Assembly: GCA_035433705.1 (NCBI GenBank)
Contig: DAORVK010000013.1
Span: 1-64,000 of the forward strand
Source: CADEFQ01 sp035433705
GTDB lineage: Bacteria > Pseudomonadota > Gammaproteobacteria > Steroidobacterales > Steroidobacteraceae
Direction of reading: 5' to 3'
DNA length: 64,000 nucleotides
Position numbers and translations under genes: made by a program. Below the pieces are notes generated by a model, which had not been told where the DNA came from, made no database searches, and saw nothing but the letters and a program-made list of their open reading frames with translations. The stretch's first letter is position 1; each line of letters starts with the position of its first letter. Below are positions 24,946 to 32,982 of this stretch, piece after piece.

Positions 24946-27572
24946 CAGTGCTTCCTCCCCTTGCCCGGCTTCGCGAGCTCGTCCACCAGGTCATAGACCG
25001 AGCCGCCCATCTTCAGGTGCTCTGGCCAGTCCGGCAATTTGGTGATCCTGACCTTGCACACCGTTTCCGGCTGGCCGGTCACGCCGTCGGTGTTCCTGAG
25101 GTCATAAGGCAGCAGATCGTTGAAGTGTCCGCCGGCATGCTTGATCCCCTTCGAGTGGATCTTTGCCCGCGACAGCGCGTTGGATACACCGAGCGCATCC
25201 GGGTGCCAGCCTTCGGAGACACCGATACGGCCGAATATCTTGCCGTAGGGCGACTCGACCTTGACGATATCCAGCGGCTTCAGGCCCTGCTTTGCCGCGG
25301 TTTTCGGGTTCAGCATGAGCGCAATGTGCACCGGATCGCGGTACACGATGTCCTGGATCCACGGATTGCTCAGGCTTTCGCCGAAGTTGATCTGTATATC
25401 CTTGAAGAACATGCCATAGAGGTCGTACTCGGGTGGTTCGCTGTGCACCGGATCGAGCCGGGGCGTTGGCAGCGGCTGATAGTCTTCCCAGGCCCATTCA
25501 TGGCGGAAAGGCACCTTGGCAGCCTCCATCTTCTGCTTGAGATCGTCGCGGATCCCCACCATGTCTTCGATGTAGAAGTGCAGGCGCATCCCTTCCCAGG
25601 GCCGGTACCACTTGTCGAGGCGCCGCTCGGTCACTGCATGACCGTGCTCGACGTACCAGTCGAGATCCTTGCCGTTCCAGAGGAGACCCTTGCGGCGGGC
25701 AATCTCCTTGTCCGTGTACTTGATCCCCGGCTGCAGCTTCAGTTCCGGCTTCTGCACAAAGCCGAGGGCGAAGTTCAGTACTTCGTTGTAGCTGTCGAGT
25801 ACGCCGATACGCTCGGCGAGATCAGAGAAAATGTCTTCCTCGCTCTTCGTGTTGTAGAGCGGCTCCACGGCAGGCTGGCGCATGCACATGCCCTCCGTGT
25901 GGGGCGGCTCGATCATGGTCATGTTCCATGATTCGAACATATCGTGCGACGGCAGGATGACATCGGCCCACTGGGTCGTTTCGGTGGGAATGATGTCCGA
26001 CACCGCGATGAACTTCATGCTCCTCATGAACTCGAACCACTTCTCGCGTGGCCCCTGCATGGCCCAGATCGGGTTCGAGTGGCAGATGATCATGGTGTCG
26101 GGACGGAATTCGACGCCGTACTTCTCCGGATTGAGGAAGACCTCCAGGTTCAGATGGGGCGGATGCACGCCGACCGGGAAGTAGTCCATCAGTTGAAAGG
26201 TATTCGGCGGGTAGGCAAACGGCGGCACCGGGCCGAGCTGATGCGGCGTCGGCTTGATCATGCCGTTCTCACCCGGTGCGATGTGGCTGTGATCGACCCA
26301 CTGATCGTCGAGTGTCACACCAAGGTGCCCGCCCGGCGCATCGATGCAGCCGAGCAGGAAGTTCACCATCTTGAAGGCATGATTGGCCTGGAAGCCGAGC
26401 TTGTGACCCTGCGCGCCGCGGTAGTAGTTGTAGGCGGCGGGACGCAACGGCATCACGCGGCCGTCGATTTCGATCTTCGCGTCGGCGGCAATGCCGGCGG
26501 CGTCATACATCTCTTTCGCCAGCCGCCGAACGGTGGCGGGCGGTACGGTGGTCAGCTTCTCCATCGCCTCGGGCGAACAGTCGGCGAGGATGTCCCTGAA
26601 GCGCTGGAAGGCCGGCTTGCAGGGCTTGCCTTCGACCGTCCAGGCGCCTCCTTCGAGCGCCGCCTCGCCGACGCTCGGGTCGTCCCAGAGCTTGGCGCGA
26701 TTATCGACGCTATCCCACACGTAGGTCTTGCCGTCGGCATTGCGGATGAAGTAGCCATCGTCACCCACCAGATAGGGTGCGTTGGTGTCCTTGCGCAGCG
26801 ACTTGTAGTCGCACCAGCCCTCGCTGACCATCACATGACACATGCTGAGCGCAAACTGCCGGTCGGTCGCCGGGCGGATCGGCACCCACTCTTCCGACTT
26901 GGCTGCCGAGATGGAAAACCGTGGCTCCACGGTCACGCAGCGCATGCCCCGCTCCACGCGCGCATCCGCCACCCAGCTCGACTGCGCCGCCGCATGCAGA
27001 TGCGAGGAGAAACCGTCACCGGTGCCGTTGTTCAGCCAGAAATTGCAGTACTTCGGGTCATTGGCCGCCGCAAATGCCGAGTGCACATAGCCGTTGACCG
27101 GATGATAGGCGCCGCCGCACATGGTGCCGCCGGACTGGAAGAAGTTGAAATTGCCGAAGGCCAGTGGCCAGACCCAGATATTCATCTTCTGGAAATCTTC
27201 CAGCGACGGGATGATGCGGCGCGGATCGGTCTGCAGACAGTCCTTGAGCTTGTCGGCCACCAGCGTCAGGGCTTCATCCCAGCTGATCGGCACCCACTTC
27301 GGGTCTATGTTCGGCCCCTTCTCCGGGTTCGTCCGCTTCAGCGGTTGCGTGAACCGGTTGGGATCGTAGTGCCGCATGATCGCGGAATTGCCCTTCGGAC
27401 AGAGCTTGCCGCGGTTCGAGGGATTGGTCGGGTCACCCTCGACCTTGTTGATGACGCCATCGTCGGTGACGTGAATCAGGTTCGTGCAGGAATGCAGGCA
27501 CATCTTGCAGGTGGAACGCACCCAGCGGCCGGGCTTGATGGAGTTGTGCACTGCGTCTGGAGTGGCGACCAT
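24945..27572 (-). CDS. Molybdopterin (bis-MGD) oxidoreductase, catalytic subunit
   Basis: An 875-residue DMSO-reductase-superfamily enzyme. The N-terminal [4Fe-4S] ligands are C22, C25, C29 and C58 (CKMCLHSC and GKLCPKG). A candidate Mo ligand is C152 in GGTMCGGAYHP, resembling the Cys-type thiosulfate/polysulfide reductases. Cofactor segments include PTETTQWADVILPSHDMFE and a C-terminal MGD-binding domain (NPKTAAKQGLKPLDIVKVE). ATG 27572 has GAGGG six bases upstream; the longer frame to 27782 adds neither homology nor a Tat motif. The protein therefore looks cytoplasmic, unlike periplasmic PsrA/PhsA. The substrate is unassigned. Confidence 0.88.
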   Translation of the reverse strand: MVATPDAVHNSIKPGRWVRSTCKMCLHSCTNLIHVTDDGVINKVEGDPTNPSNRGKLCPKGNSAIMRHYDPNRFTQPLKRTNPEKGPNIDPKWVPISWDEALTLVADKLKDCLQTDPRRIIPSLEDFQKMNIWVWPLAFGNFNFFQSGGTMCGGAYHPVNGYVHSAFAAANDPKYCNFWLNNGTGDGFSSHLHAAAQSSWVADARVERGMRCVTVEPRFSISAAKSEEWVPIRPATDRQFALSMCHVMVSEGWCDYKSLRKDTNAPYLVGDDGYFIRNADGKTYVWDSVDNRAKLWDDPSVGEAALEGGAWTVEGKPCKPAFQRFRDILADCSPEAMEKLTTVPPATVRRLAKEMYDAAGIAADAKIEIDGRVMPLRPAAYNYYRGAQGHKLGFQANHAFKMVNFLLGCIDAPGGHLGVTLDDQWVDHSHIAPGENGMIKPTPHQLGPVPPFAYPPNTFQLMDYFPVGVHPPHLNLEVFLNPEKYGVEFRPDTMIICHSNPIWAMQGPREKWFEFMRSMKFIAVSDIIPTETTQWADVILPSHDMFESWNMTMIEPPHTEGMCMRQPAVEPLYNTKSEEDIFSDLAERIGVLDSYNEVLNFALGFVQKPELKLQPGIKYTDKEIARRKGLLWNGKDLDWYVEHGHAVTERRLDKWYRPWEGMRLHFYIEDMVGIRDDLKQKMEAAKVPFRHEWAWEDYQPLPTPRLDPVHSEPPEYDLYGMFFKDIQINFGESLSNPWIQDIVYRDPVHIALMLNPKTAAKQGLKPLDIVKVESPYGKIFGRIGVSEGWHPDALGVSNALSRAKIHSKGIKHAGGHFNDLLPYDLRNTDGVTGQPETVCKVRITKLPDWPEHLKMGGSVYDLVDELAKPGKGRKH

Positions 27573-27915
27573 TGCTAACCCTCGTGCATGAATCGACGGC
27601 TGGCCAATCCGGCCAGCGACCGGGACATCAAACTTGGCTTCTTTCCGATACGGGTCTCCGGGATCATCATCCCGGCTCCGCAGCACCAAGACGCCTGTCC
27701 GCAATGTAACCGGATGCGTTGCTTCTGCCAAGACGGCTGCGCGACGCAGGGCAGTATGCAAATCCGGCACGCGATTGTGCATATTGCGCCAAACGCGCGT
27801 AGGGGGCTTGATTGCCGGTGATGCCGTGCAACACTCGGCCAGCGTTCACGCCGGCGCAATGGGGCGCGACGCACGCACAAAACGAGAATCATTGGCACAT
27901 CATCAGGGGAGATAC
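27573..27915. promoter_or_regulatory. 343-base divergent intergenic region (molybdoenzyme operon / TonB receptor)
   Basis: This is the only long non-coding gap in the window and must hold both promoters. It contains two hairpin-like inverted repeats: GCTGGCC/GGCCAGC (27599-27617) and CCGGGAT/ATCCCGG (27658-27675). It is less GC-rich near the TonB start. I found no full FNR box and no confident -10/-35 pair. A ribosome site AGGGGA precedes the TonB start. Confidence 0.6.
27658..27675. repeat. Perfect 7-bp inverted repeat with 4-base loop
   Basis: CCGGGAT and ATCCCGG flank CATC, about 90 bases upstream of the molybdoenzyme gene start. It could be an operator or a 5'-UTR hairpin of that operon. 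No regulator gene is adjacent to suggest which protein would bind. Confidence 0.55.
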
Positions 27916-30363
27916 ATGCAAGCTTGTCGCCTCACTCGCGCCATCGTTGTCACGTTGACGCCTTTCGCAGTCGGCGCCCTCGCGCAGGCCCAGACCATAC
28001 TCGAGGAGGTTGTGGTCTCCGCGCAGAAGCGCGAACAGAACATCCAGGACGTGGGCATTTCGATTGCCGCGTTCACCGGCGATCAGCTGAAGGCGATGGG
28101 CATCGAGTCCAGCTACGATATCGCGACCTTCACGCCGGGCGTGCATATCTCCGGCGCCATGGCCGGCCAGAACTCACAGTTCACGATCCGCGGCGTCACG
28201 CAGAGCGACTTCAATGACATTGTCGAGGCGCCGAATGCGGTTTATCTCGACGAAGGCTACATCCCGATCGCGAACGCCCAGACCTTCGGGCTGTTCGACA
28301 TCGAGCGCGTCGAAGTGCTGAAGGGCCCGCAGGGCACCCTCTTCGGTCGCAACGCGACCGGAGGCCTCGTGCACTACATCTCGCGCAAGCCGACTTTCGG
28401 GGAGGTCGAAGGCTTCGTCGACCTGCGGGGCGGTTACTACGACACCCCCGCTCACGGCGGCAGCCAGCGCGTCGAAGCCGCCATCGGCGGCCCGCTGGGC
28501 GATCGTGTGGCGGGGCGCGTGGCCGTGATGTACGACAATGTCGAGAGCTACCTGAAGAACATGTACCCGGCCGGCGCACCCACCGCGGGCTCGTTTGGCT
28601 CGCTGCCACCCGGCCCCGGTGCCGGCGCGGACATGGGCGCGAGCGAAACCTTCGCGCTGCGCGGCACGCTTGATTTCAAGGCCGGCGACGAGGTGCTGTT
28701 GCGCGTCTCGGCGAACCACGCGAAGAGCAAGGTCAGCACCGGCCCGTACCAGGCGATCTCGACCATCGGCGTCCTCGACGCACAGGGCGAGCTCATCAAC
28801 GTGATCAGGACTCCCGCAGGCGAGACGCGGTTCACCATCCAGGGCAGTGGCGAGGGTGGCGCGAACCTGATCGACGGCAGCAGCTTCGGGTCGGGCGGGA
28901 CGCTCGGCCTGCCCGGCCGCCCCGTTCCAGGCGGCGATTTCTTCGGCTACACCGATCCAGACGGCGATGGCTGGCGCACCAGCAGCGACTTCGCCTTCAA
29001 GGACAATGGCGAGACCGAGGCCACCGGCCTCAGCGGCCGCGTCGAGTGGGATGTCGCGGAGCGCGTTCAGCTGGTTTCGATCACCGACTGGAAGAAGTAC
29101 GAGAAGGTCCTGTTCATTGACGTCGACGCGGGGCCGATGAACCAGCTCGCGAACGCCGGTGCGGTCGATGCGGACAGCCTCTCGCAGGAGCTGCGCCTGA
29201 GTGGCTCCACAGGGCGCACGCACTGGGTTGCCGGCGGCTACTACCTGAACATCGATAACAATGCGGACAACGCGCTGAAGGCACCCGTCAACAGTCTCAT
29301 CTACACGCTGTTCGGCAATACGCCCTTCGACATCGGTGTCAAAGCCAGGCTGAAGACGAAATCCTACTCCGCCTTCGGCCAGCTCGAGTTCGACTTCACC
29401 GACCGGATCACGGGAACGCTGGGCGGGCGCATCATCGAGGAGGAGAAGGACTATCGCATGATCGCGAATGGCTTCTTCATCTCAACCAGCAACTACCACA
29501 TCAACCAGGGCAGTCCGCTGCCGAACGTGCCGGTGCCCGGTGCGCCGTTCAGCTTCGCGGACGAGAGCTCGAAGACGCTGTGGACCGGCAAGGCCCAGCT
29601 CGACTTCCGGCCCCGCGACGGGCTGCTGCTCTACGCAGGCATCAATCGCGGTTCCAAGGCCGGCAGCTACAATGCGCCCCTGCTTGGCGCCTACCTGGGT
29701 GGTGGAGGCGATGCGGGGCTACCCTACGGGGATGAAACCCTGTGGTCCTACGAGGGCGGCTTCAAGGCCTCCCTGGGCGAGCGCACGCGCCTGAATGGCG
29801 GCGTTTACTACTACGACTACAAGGATGCACAAGCCTTCCTCTTCGTGGGCGTGGGGGGTCTCGTGATCAACGCCGATCAGCGGACCTATGGTGCCGAGCT
29901 CGAGCTGCAGACGAACCCGATCGAGGGTCTCGATATCTCGCTGTCGGGCGGACTGCTGGACGCCAAGCTCAAGAATGTGCCGCTGCGCGCCAATTCGCCG
30001 CTGCCGCCGCGCGACGTGCGCCCGATCTTCACGCCTGAGGTTCAGGTCACCGGGATGGTGCGCTATTCATGGCCCGCGCTGGGCGGCCTGCTGCACATTC
30101 GCTCGGACGCGGCTTACGTGGGCAGCGTCTACTACAACCTGCGCAACTTTGACGCCGACAAGTTCCCGTCCTACCTGCTCGTGAACGGCGAGTTCGGCTG
30201 GACCTCCGGGGACGATGCCTGGCAGGTGTCGTTGAACTTGCGCAACATCACGCAGGAGAAGGCGGGCGGCATGGGTTACGACCTCGCCTCGCTGTGCGGT
30301 TGCAACGAGGTGTCGTACCTGCCACCGCGCTGGCTCGGTGTCTCGCTCAAGCGCTCGTTCTGA
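27916..30363 (+). CDS. TonB-dependent outer-membrane receptor
   Basis: An 815-residue receptor. A signal peptide (TRAIVVTLTPFAVGALAQA) is followed by LEEVVVSAQKREQ, the TonB-box-like start of the plug. Plug motifs are FTIRGVTQSDF, VEVLKGPQGTLFGRNATGG and a 22-strand barrel ending in aromatic GVSLKRSF. ATG 27916 is set by the upstream AGGGGA. The proteobacterial FyuA/CirA-like type often imports hydrophobic or complex organics rather than siderophores in environmental bacteria. It is divergent from the molybdoenzyme operon, so a shared substrate is possible but unproven. Confidence 0.92.
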   Translation: MQACRLTRAIVVTLTPFAVGALAQAQTILEEVVVSAQKREQNIQDVGISIAAFTGDQLKAMGIESSYDIATFTPGVHISGAMAGQNSQFTIRGVTQSDFNDIVEAPNAVYLDEGYIPIANAQTFGLFDIERVEVLKGPQGTLFGRNATGGLVHYISRKPTFGEVEGFVDLRGGYYDTPAHGGSQRVEAAIGGPLGDRVAGRVAVMYDNVESYLKNMYPAGAPTAGSFGSLPPGPGAGADMGASETFALRGTLDFKAGDEVLLRVSANHAKSKVSTGPYQAISTIGVLDAQGELINVIRTPAGETRFTIQGSGEGGANLIDGSSFGSGGTLGLPGRPVPGGDFFGYTDPDGDGWRTSSDFAFKDNGETEATGLSGRVEWDVAERVQLVSITDWKKYEKVLFIDVDAGPMNQLANAGAVDADSLSQELRLSGSTGRTHWVAGGYYLNIDNNADNALKAPVNSLIYTLFGNTPFDIGVKARLKTKSYSAFGQLEFDFTDRITGTLGGRIIEEEKDYRMIANGFFISTSNYHINQGSPLPNVPVPGAPFSFADESSKTLWTGKAQLDFRPRDGLLLYAGINRGSKAGSYNAPLLGAYLGGGGDAGLPYGDETLWSYEGGFKASLGERTRLNGGVYYYDYKDAQAFLFVGVGGLVINADQRTYGAELELQTNPIEGLDISLSGGLLDAKLKNVPLRANSPLPPRDVRPIFTPEVQVTGMVRYSWPALGGLLHIRSDAAYVGSVYYNLRNFDADKFPSYLLVNGEFGWTSGDDAWQVSLNLRNITQEKAGGMGYDLASLCGCNEVSYLPPRWLGVSLKRSF

Positions 30364-30372
30364 TGTTTGGGT

Positions 30373-30402
30373 GCCGCGCGCCGTCTCACAACGGCGCGCG
30401 GC
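30373..30402. terminator. Bidirectional hairpin terminator candidate
   Basis: Arms GCCGCGCGCCGT (30373-30384) and ACGGCGCGCGGC (30391-30402) pair perfectly over 12 bases around a six-base loop CTCACA. It lies between the convergent TonB-receptor and DUF2238 genes. The DUF2238 stop codon is in the loop, and its last codons form one arm. Only a short T-run (CTTT) follows on the plus strand, so intrinsic termination would be imperfect. Confidence 0.65.
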
Positions 30403-31069
30403 GCTTTACCCGCAGGCTCTCCTGCCACTCCCGTGCAAAGTCGCGCTGGTAGTGGTAGTTGACGGCCGCAGTGACACACATCGCAATCAGCGCCCCGAGG
30501 CTCGCGAGCGCCATGTCCTTCTGCGCATCCCACGGGTCGCCCTGCGTCCCGAGGAATGCTGCACCAAGGTCGCCGCCGAACACGACGGCCGCCGCCCATT
30601 CGATTATTTCGTAGAGGGCCGAGGAAGACATCGTGAGATCGAGCGGCAGGAAGTAGCCCCAGAAGCCCTTGACTGCCGCGACCCGCAGGAAGAGTTCGCG
30701 GATCGGGTACGCAAGCAGAAGTCCGTAGGAGAAATGCACCACCCGATCGAAATTGTTGCGCTCCCAGCCGAAGAGCGCGTCGATCGGCAAGCCGAGCGTC
30801 TGCCGTGACCACGCATCGTACGGTACTTCCGCGTACGTGAAGTGCGCGCCGATCGTGTGCAGGCAGAGGAACACGAAGATCAGCGTGTAGGAAGTGCGTG
30901 ACAGCGGAAACGGTCGCCACGTGGCAGCAAGGAGCGCGATAGCCGCGATGAGAAGTGCGTTCTCAAGCAGCCAGTCGCTGCGGTCGAAGGGGTTGAACGC
31001 AAGCGGCAACCAGAGCACGAACCACGCGGCAAGGAGCGCGAGCGCGTAGCGGCCGTTCGGCACGTTCAC
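30386..31069 (-). CDS. DUF2238 (YjdF-like) integral membrane protein
   Basis: A 227-residue membrane protein with about six hydrophobic segments and conserved polar motifs (IGAHFTYAEVPYD; NNFDRVVHFSYGLLLAYP; ALYEIIEWAAA; GDPWDAQKDM), which match the DUF2238 family. Function is unknown. It starts at GTG 31069, overlapping the carboxylase stop by four bases (GTGA). It is thus the third gene of the isovaleryl-CoA dehydrogenase/carboxylase unit. Its stop lies in a hairpin loop. Confidence 0.85.
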   Translation of the reverse strand: MNVPNGRYALALLAAWFVLWLPLAFNPFDRSDWLLENALLIAAIALLAATWRPFPLSRTSYTLIFVFLCLHTIGAHFTYAEVPYDAWSRQTLGLPIDALFGWERNNFDRVVHFSYGLLLAYPIRELFLRVAAVKGFWGYFLPLDLTMSSSALYEIIEWAAAVVFGGDLGAAFLGTQGDPWDAQKDMALASLGALIAMCVTAAVNYHYQRDFAREWQESLRVKRRAPL

Positions 31070-32982
31070 CCGGCGCTCTCCTCTTCGATGGACAGGAGAC
31101 GCTCGCCCTCGCGCACCCGCTGGCCCGCATGCACGTCGATGCTGCTCACACGACCCGACGTCGGCGCGCGCAGCGTATGCTCCATCTTCATCGCCTCGAG
31201 CACGACGAGCGCTTGACCTCGCGACACCCGCTCGCCCTCCGCCACCCGCATTTCGAGCACCGCACCCGGCATCGGCGCGAGTACCTGCCCGCCGCTGCTC
31301 ACCGCTTCGGCGGGAGCCCCGTGCGCGACACGGGCGAAGCGGAAGAATTCCCCGTCGAGCCATACGCGCACTTCGTCGGGGAAGACCGCAACGTGGGTGG
31401 AAGAGTTGGTGCCGGGCACCGGGTTTTCGGTTATTCCGGGCGCCGCCGCAATAACCGAAAACCCGGTGCCCGGCACCACGAATCTCACGTGCGTTTCCCG
31501 GATGCCCTGGACACGCCAGCTGTCCTTTGCGGCCCAGGGATCGACACTCTCTGTCCCTGTCGGCGCCAGCAGCGCCGCCGCAGCGAGCTGTGCCGCGCGC
31601 TCGCGCTGCGCGGCAAGATCCGGCAACAGCGCATCGCTCCGCGCATCGATGAGGCCGGTAGTCATGCGACCGGCCCGGAAATCCGCGTCACGTGCCAGTG
31701 CGACGAGCGCGGCGAGGTTGGTAGTCACGCCCTCCACGCGGCACGCGAGCAAAGCTGTCTCGAGGTGCTGCAACGCCGCTTCGCGTGTTGCGGCGTGGAC
31801 GATCACTTTTGCGAGCAGCGCATCGTAGTCGGTCACGACCCGGTCGCCCTCCTCGACGGCCGCATCGACGCGGACATCGCTATCGGGCCAGCGCATGACT
31901 TCGACTCGGCCGCCCGCGGGCAGATAGCCGTTGCGCGGATCCTCGGCGTACACGCGCGCTTCGAAGGCGTGGCCACGCGGCGGCGCGGGCGGCGGCGGCA
32001 GCGGCTCGCCGGACGCCACCCGCAGCTGCCACTCCACAAGATCGATACCGAGCACGGCTTCGGTGACCGGATGCTCGACCTGCAGGCGCGTATTCATCTC
32101 GAGAAACCAGCCATCATCACCCGCCACGATGAATTCGACCGTGCCCGCGTTCTCGTAGCCGGCAGCCTTTGCGGCGCGCACTGCGGCATCGTGGAGGCGT
32201 TCGCGCAGTGCCGGCGACAGCCCGGGGGCCGGACATTCCTCGATCACTTTCTGGTAGCGGCGCTGCAGCGAGCAATCGCGCTCGTGAAGATGCAGACAGT
32301 GGCCGTGCCGATCCGCGATCACCTGGACTTCGACATGCCGCGGCGATTCGATGAGGCGCTCGAGCAGAAGCCGCCCATCGCCGAAGGCGCGCGCCGCCTC
32401 GCCGCGTGCCGCCGAGAGTGCCTCCGGCAGCTCCGCTGCACTGCGCACAGCCCGCATGCCTTTGCCGCCACCTCCGGCGATCGCCTTGACGAGGAGCGGA
32501 AAGCCGACACGCTCCGCCTCGCGAATCAGGGTCGTATCGCTCTGATCGTCGCCCTGCCAACCCGGCACGACGGGGACGCCGGCCGCACTCATGAGCGCCT
32601 TCGCTTCGTCCTTGCGGCCCATCGCGCGCATGGCTTTGCCGCTCGGCCCCACGAACACGATGCCCGCCGCTGTACAGGCGTCTGCAAAGTCGGCGTTCTG
32701 GGAAAGAAAGCCGTAACCGGGGTGGATGGCGTCGGCGCCGCTGTCGCGTGCTGCACGCATCACCGCATCGATGTCGAGATAACTCGCGCGCGCCGGCGCG
32801 GGGCCGACGCGCACGGCCGCATCGGCCACCCGCACATGCAGCGCATCGATGTCGGCATCGGAGTAGATCGCGATGGTGCGCATCCCGAGGCGGCGTGCAG
32901 TGCGCATGACACGGCACGCGATCTCGCCGCGATTTGCGACCAGCAGCGTGCGCAGCTGCCGCCGCACGCCCGACTTACTCAT
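31066..32982 (-). CDS. liuD: Biotin carboxylase / biotin carrier subunit of an acyl-CoA carboxylase (3-methylcrotonyl-CoA type)
   Basis: A 638-residue alpha subunit. The N-terminal biotin carboxylase domain has LLVANRGEIACRVMRTAR, KAIAGGGGKGMRAV and EMNTRLQVEHPVTE. The C-terminal carrier domain has the biotinylation site EAMKMEHTL (about K599). Adjacent isovaleryl-CoA dehydrogenase makes methylcrotonyl-CoA carboxylase of leucine catabolism the best fit, but propionyl- or acetyl-CoA types are not excluded. The carboxyltransferase (beta) partner is absent from the window. Residues about 502-525 are encoded by a perfect inverted repeat (see repeat entry). ATG 32982 overlaps the upstream gene by eight bases. 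Confidence 0.88.
   Translation of the reverse strand: MSKSGVRRQLRTLLVANRGEIACRVMRTARRLGMRTIAIYSDADIDALHVRVADAAVRVGPAPARASYLDIDAVMRAARDSGADAIHPGYGFLSQNADFADACTAAGIVFVGPSGKAMRAMGRKDEAKALMSAAGVPVVPGWQGDDQSDTTLIREAERVGFPLLVKAIAGGGGKGMRAVRSAAELPEALSAARGEAARAFGDGRLLLERLIESPRHVEVQVIADRHGHCLHLHERDCSLQRRYQKVIEECPAPGLSPALRERLHDAAVRAAKAAGYENAGTVEFIVAGDDGWFLEMNTRLQVEHPVTEAVLGIDLVEWQLRVASGEPLPPPPAPPRGHAFEARVYAEDPRNGYLPAGGRVEVMRWPDSDVRVDAAVEEGDRVVTDYDALLAKVIVHAATREAALQHLETALLACRVEGVTTNLAALVALARDADFRAGRMTTGLIDARSDALLPDLAAQRERAAQLAAAALLAPTGTESVDPWAAKDSWRVQGIRETHVRFVVPGTGFSVIAAAPGITENPVPGTNSSTHVAVFPDEVRVWLDGEFFRFARVAHGAPAEAVSSGGQVLAPMPGAVLEMRVAEGERVSRGQALVVLEAMKMEHTLRAPTSGRVSSIDVHAGQRVREGERLLSIEEESAG
31408..31477. 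repeat. REP-like perfect 28-bp inverted repeat inside a coding gene
   Basis: Arms 31408-31435 and 31450-31477 are exact reverse complements, separated by 14 bases. Each arm also holds a smaller 13-base palindrome (GGTGCCGGGCACC). It is in frame with the carboxylase gene and encodes VPGTGFSVI...ITENPVPGT; the same peptide is encoded on the opposite strand. A diverged single arm recurs at 53190-53216. The structure is like a REP/BIME unit, normally intergenic. Confidence 0.85.

Noticed and set aside
24945..27572. Calling the molybdoenzyme a formate dehydrogenase because fdhD is linked
   Set aside because: The typical formate-dehydrogenase active-site sequence was not seen; the Mo-ligand region looks like Cys-type sulfur-compound reductases. 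Function left open.
27573..27782. N-terminal extension of the molybdoenzyme catalytic gene to 27782
   Set aside because: The extra residues show no Tat motif, no homology and no ribosome site, while ATG 27572 has GAGGG at good spacing.
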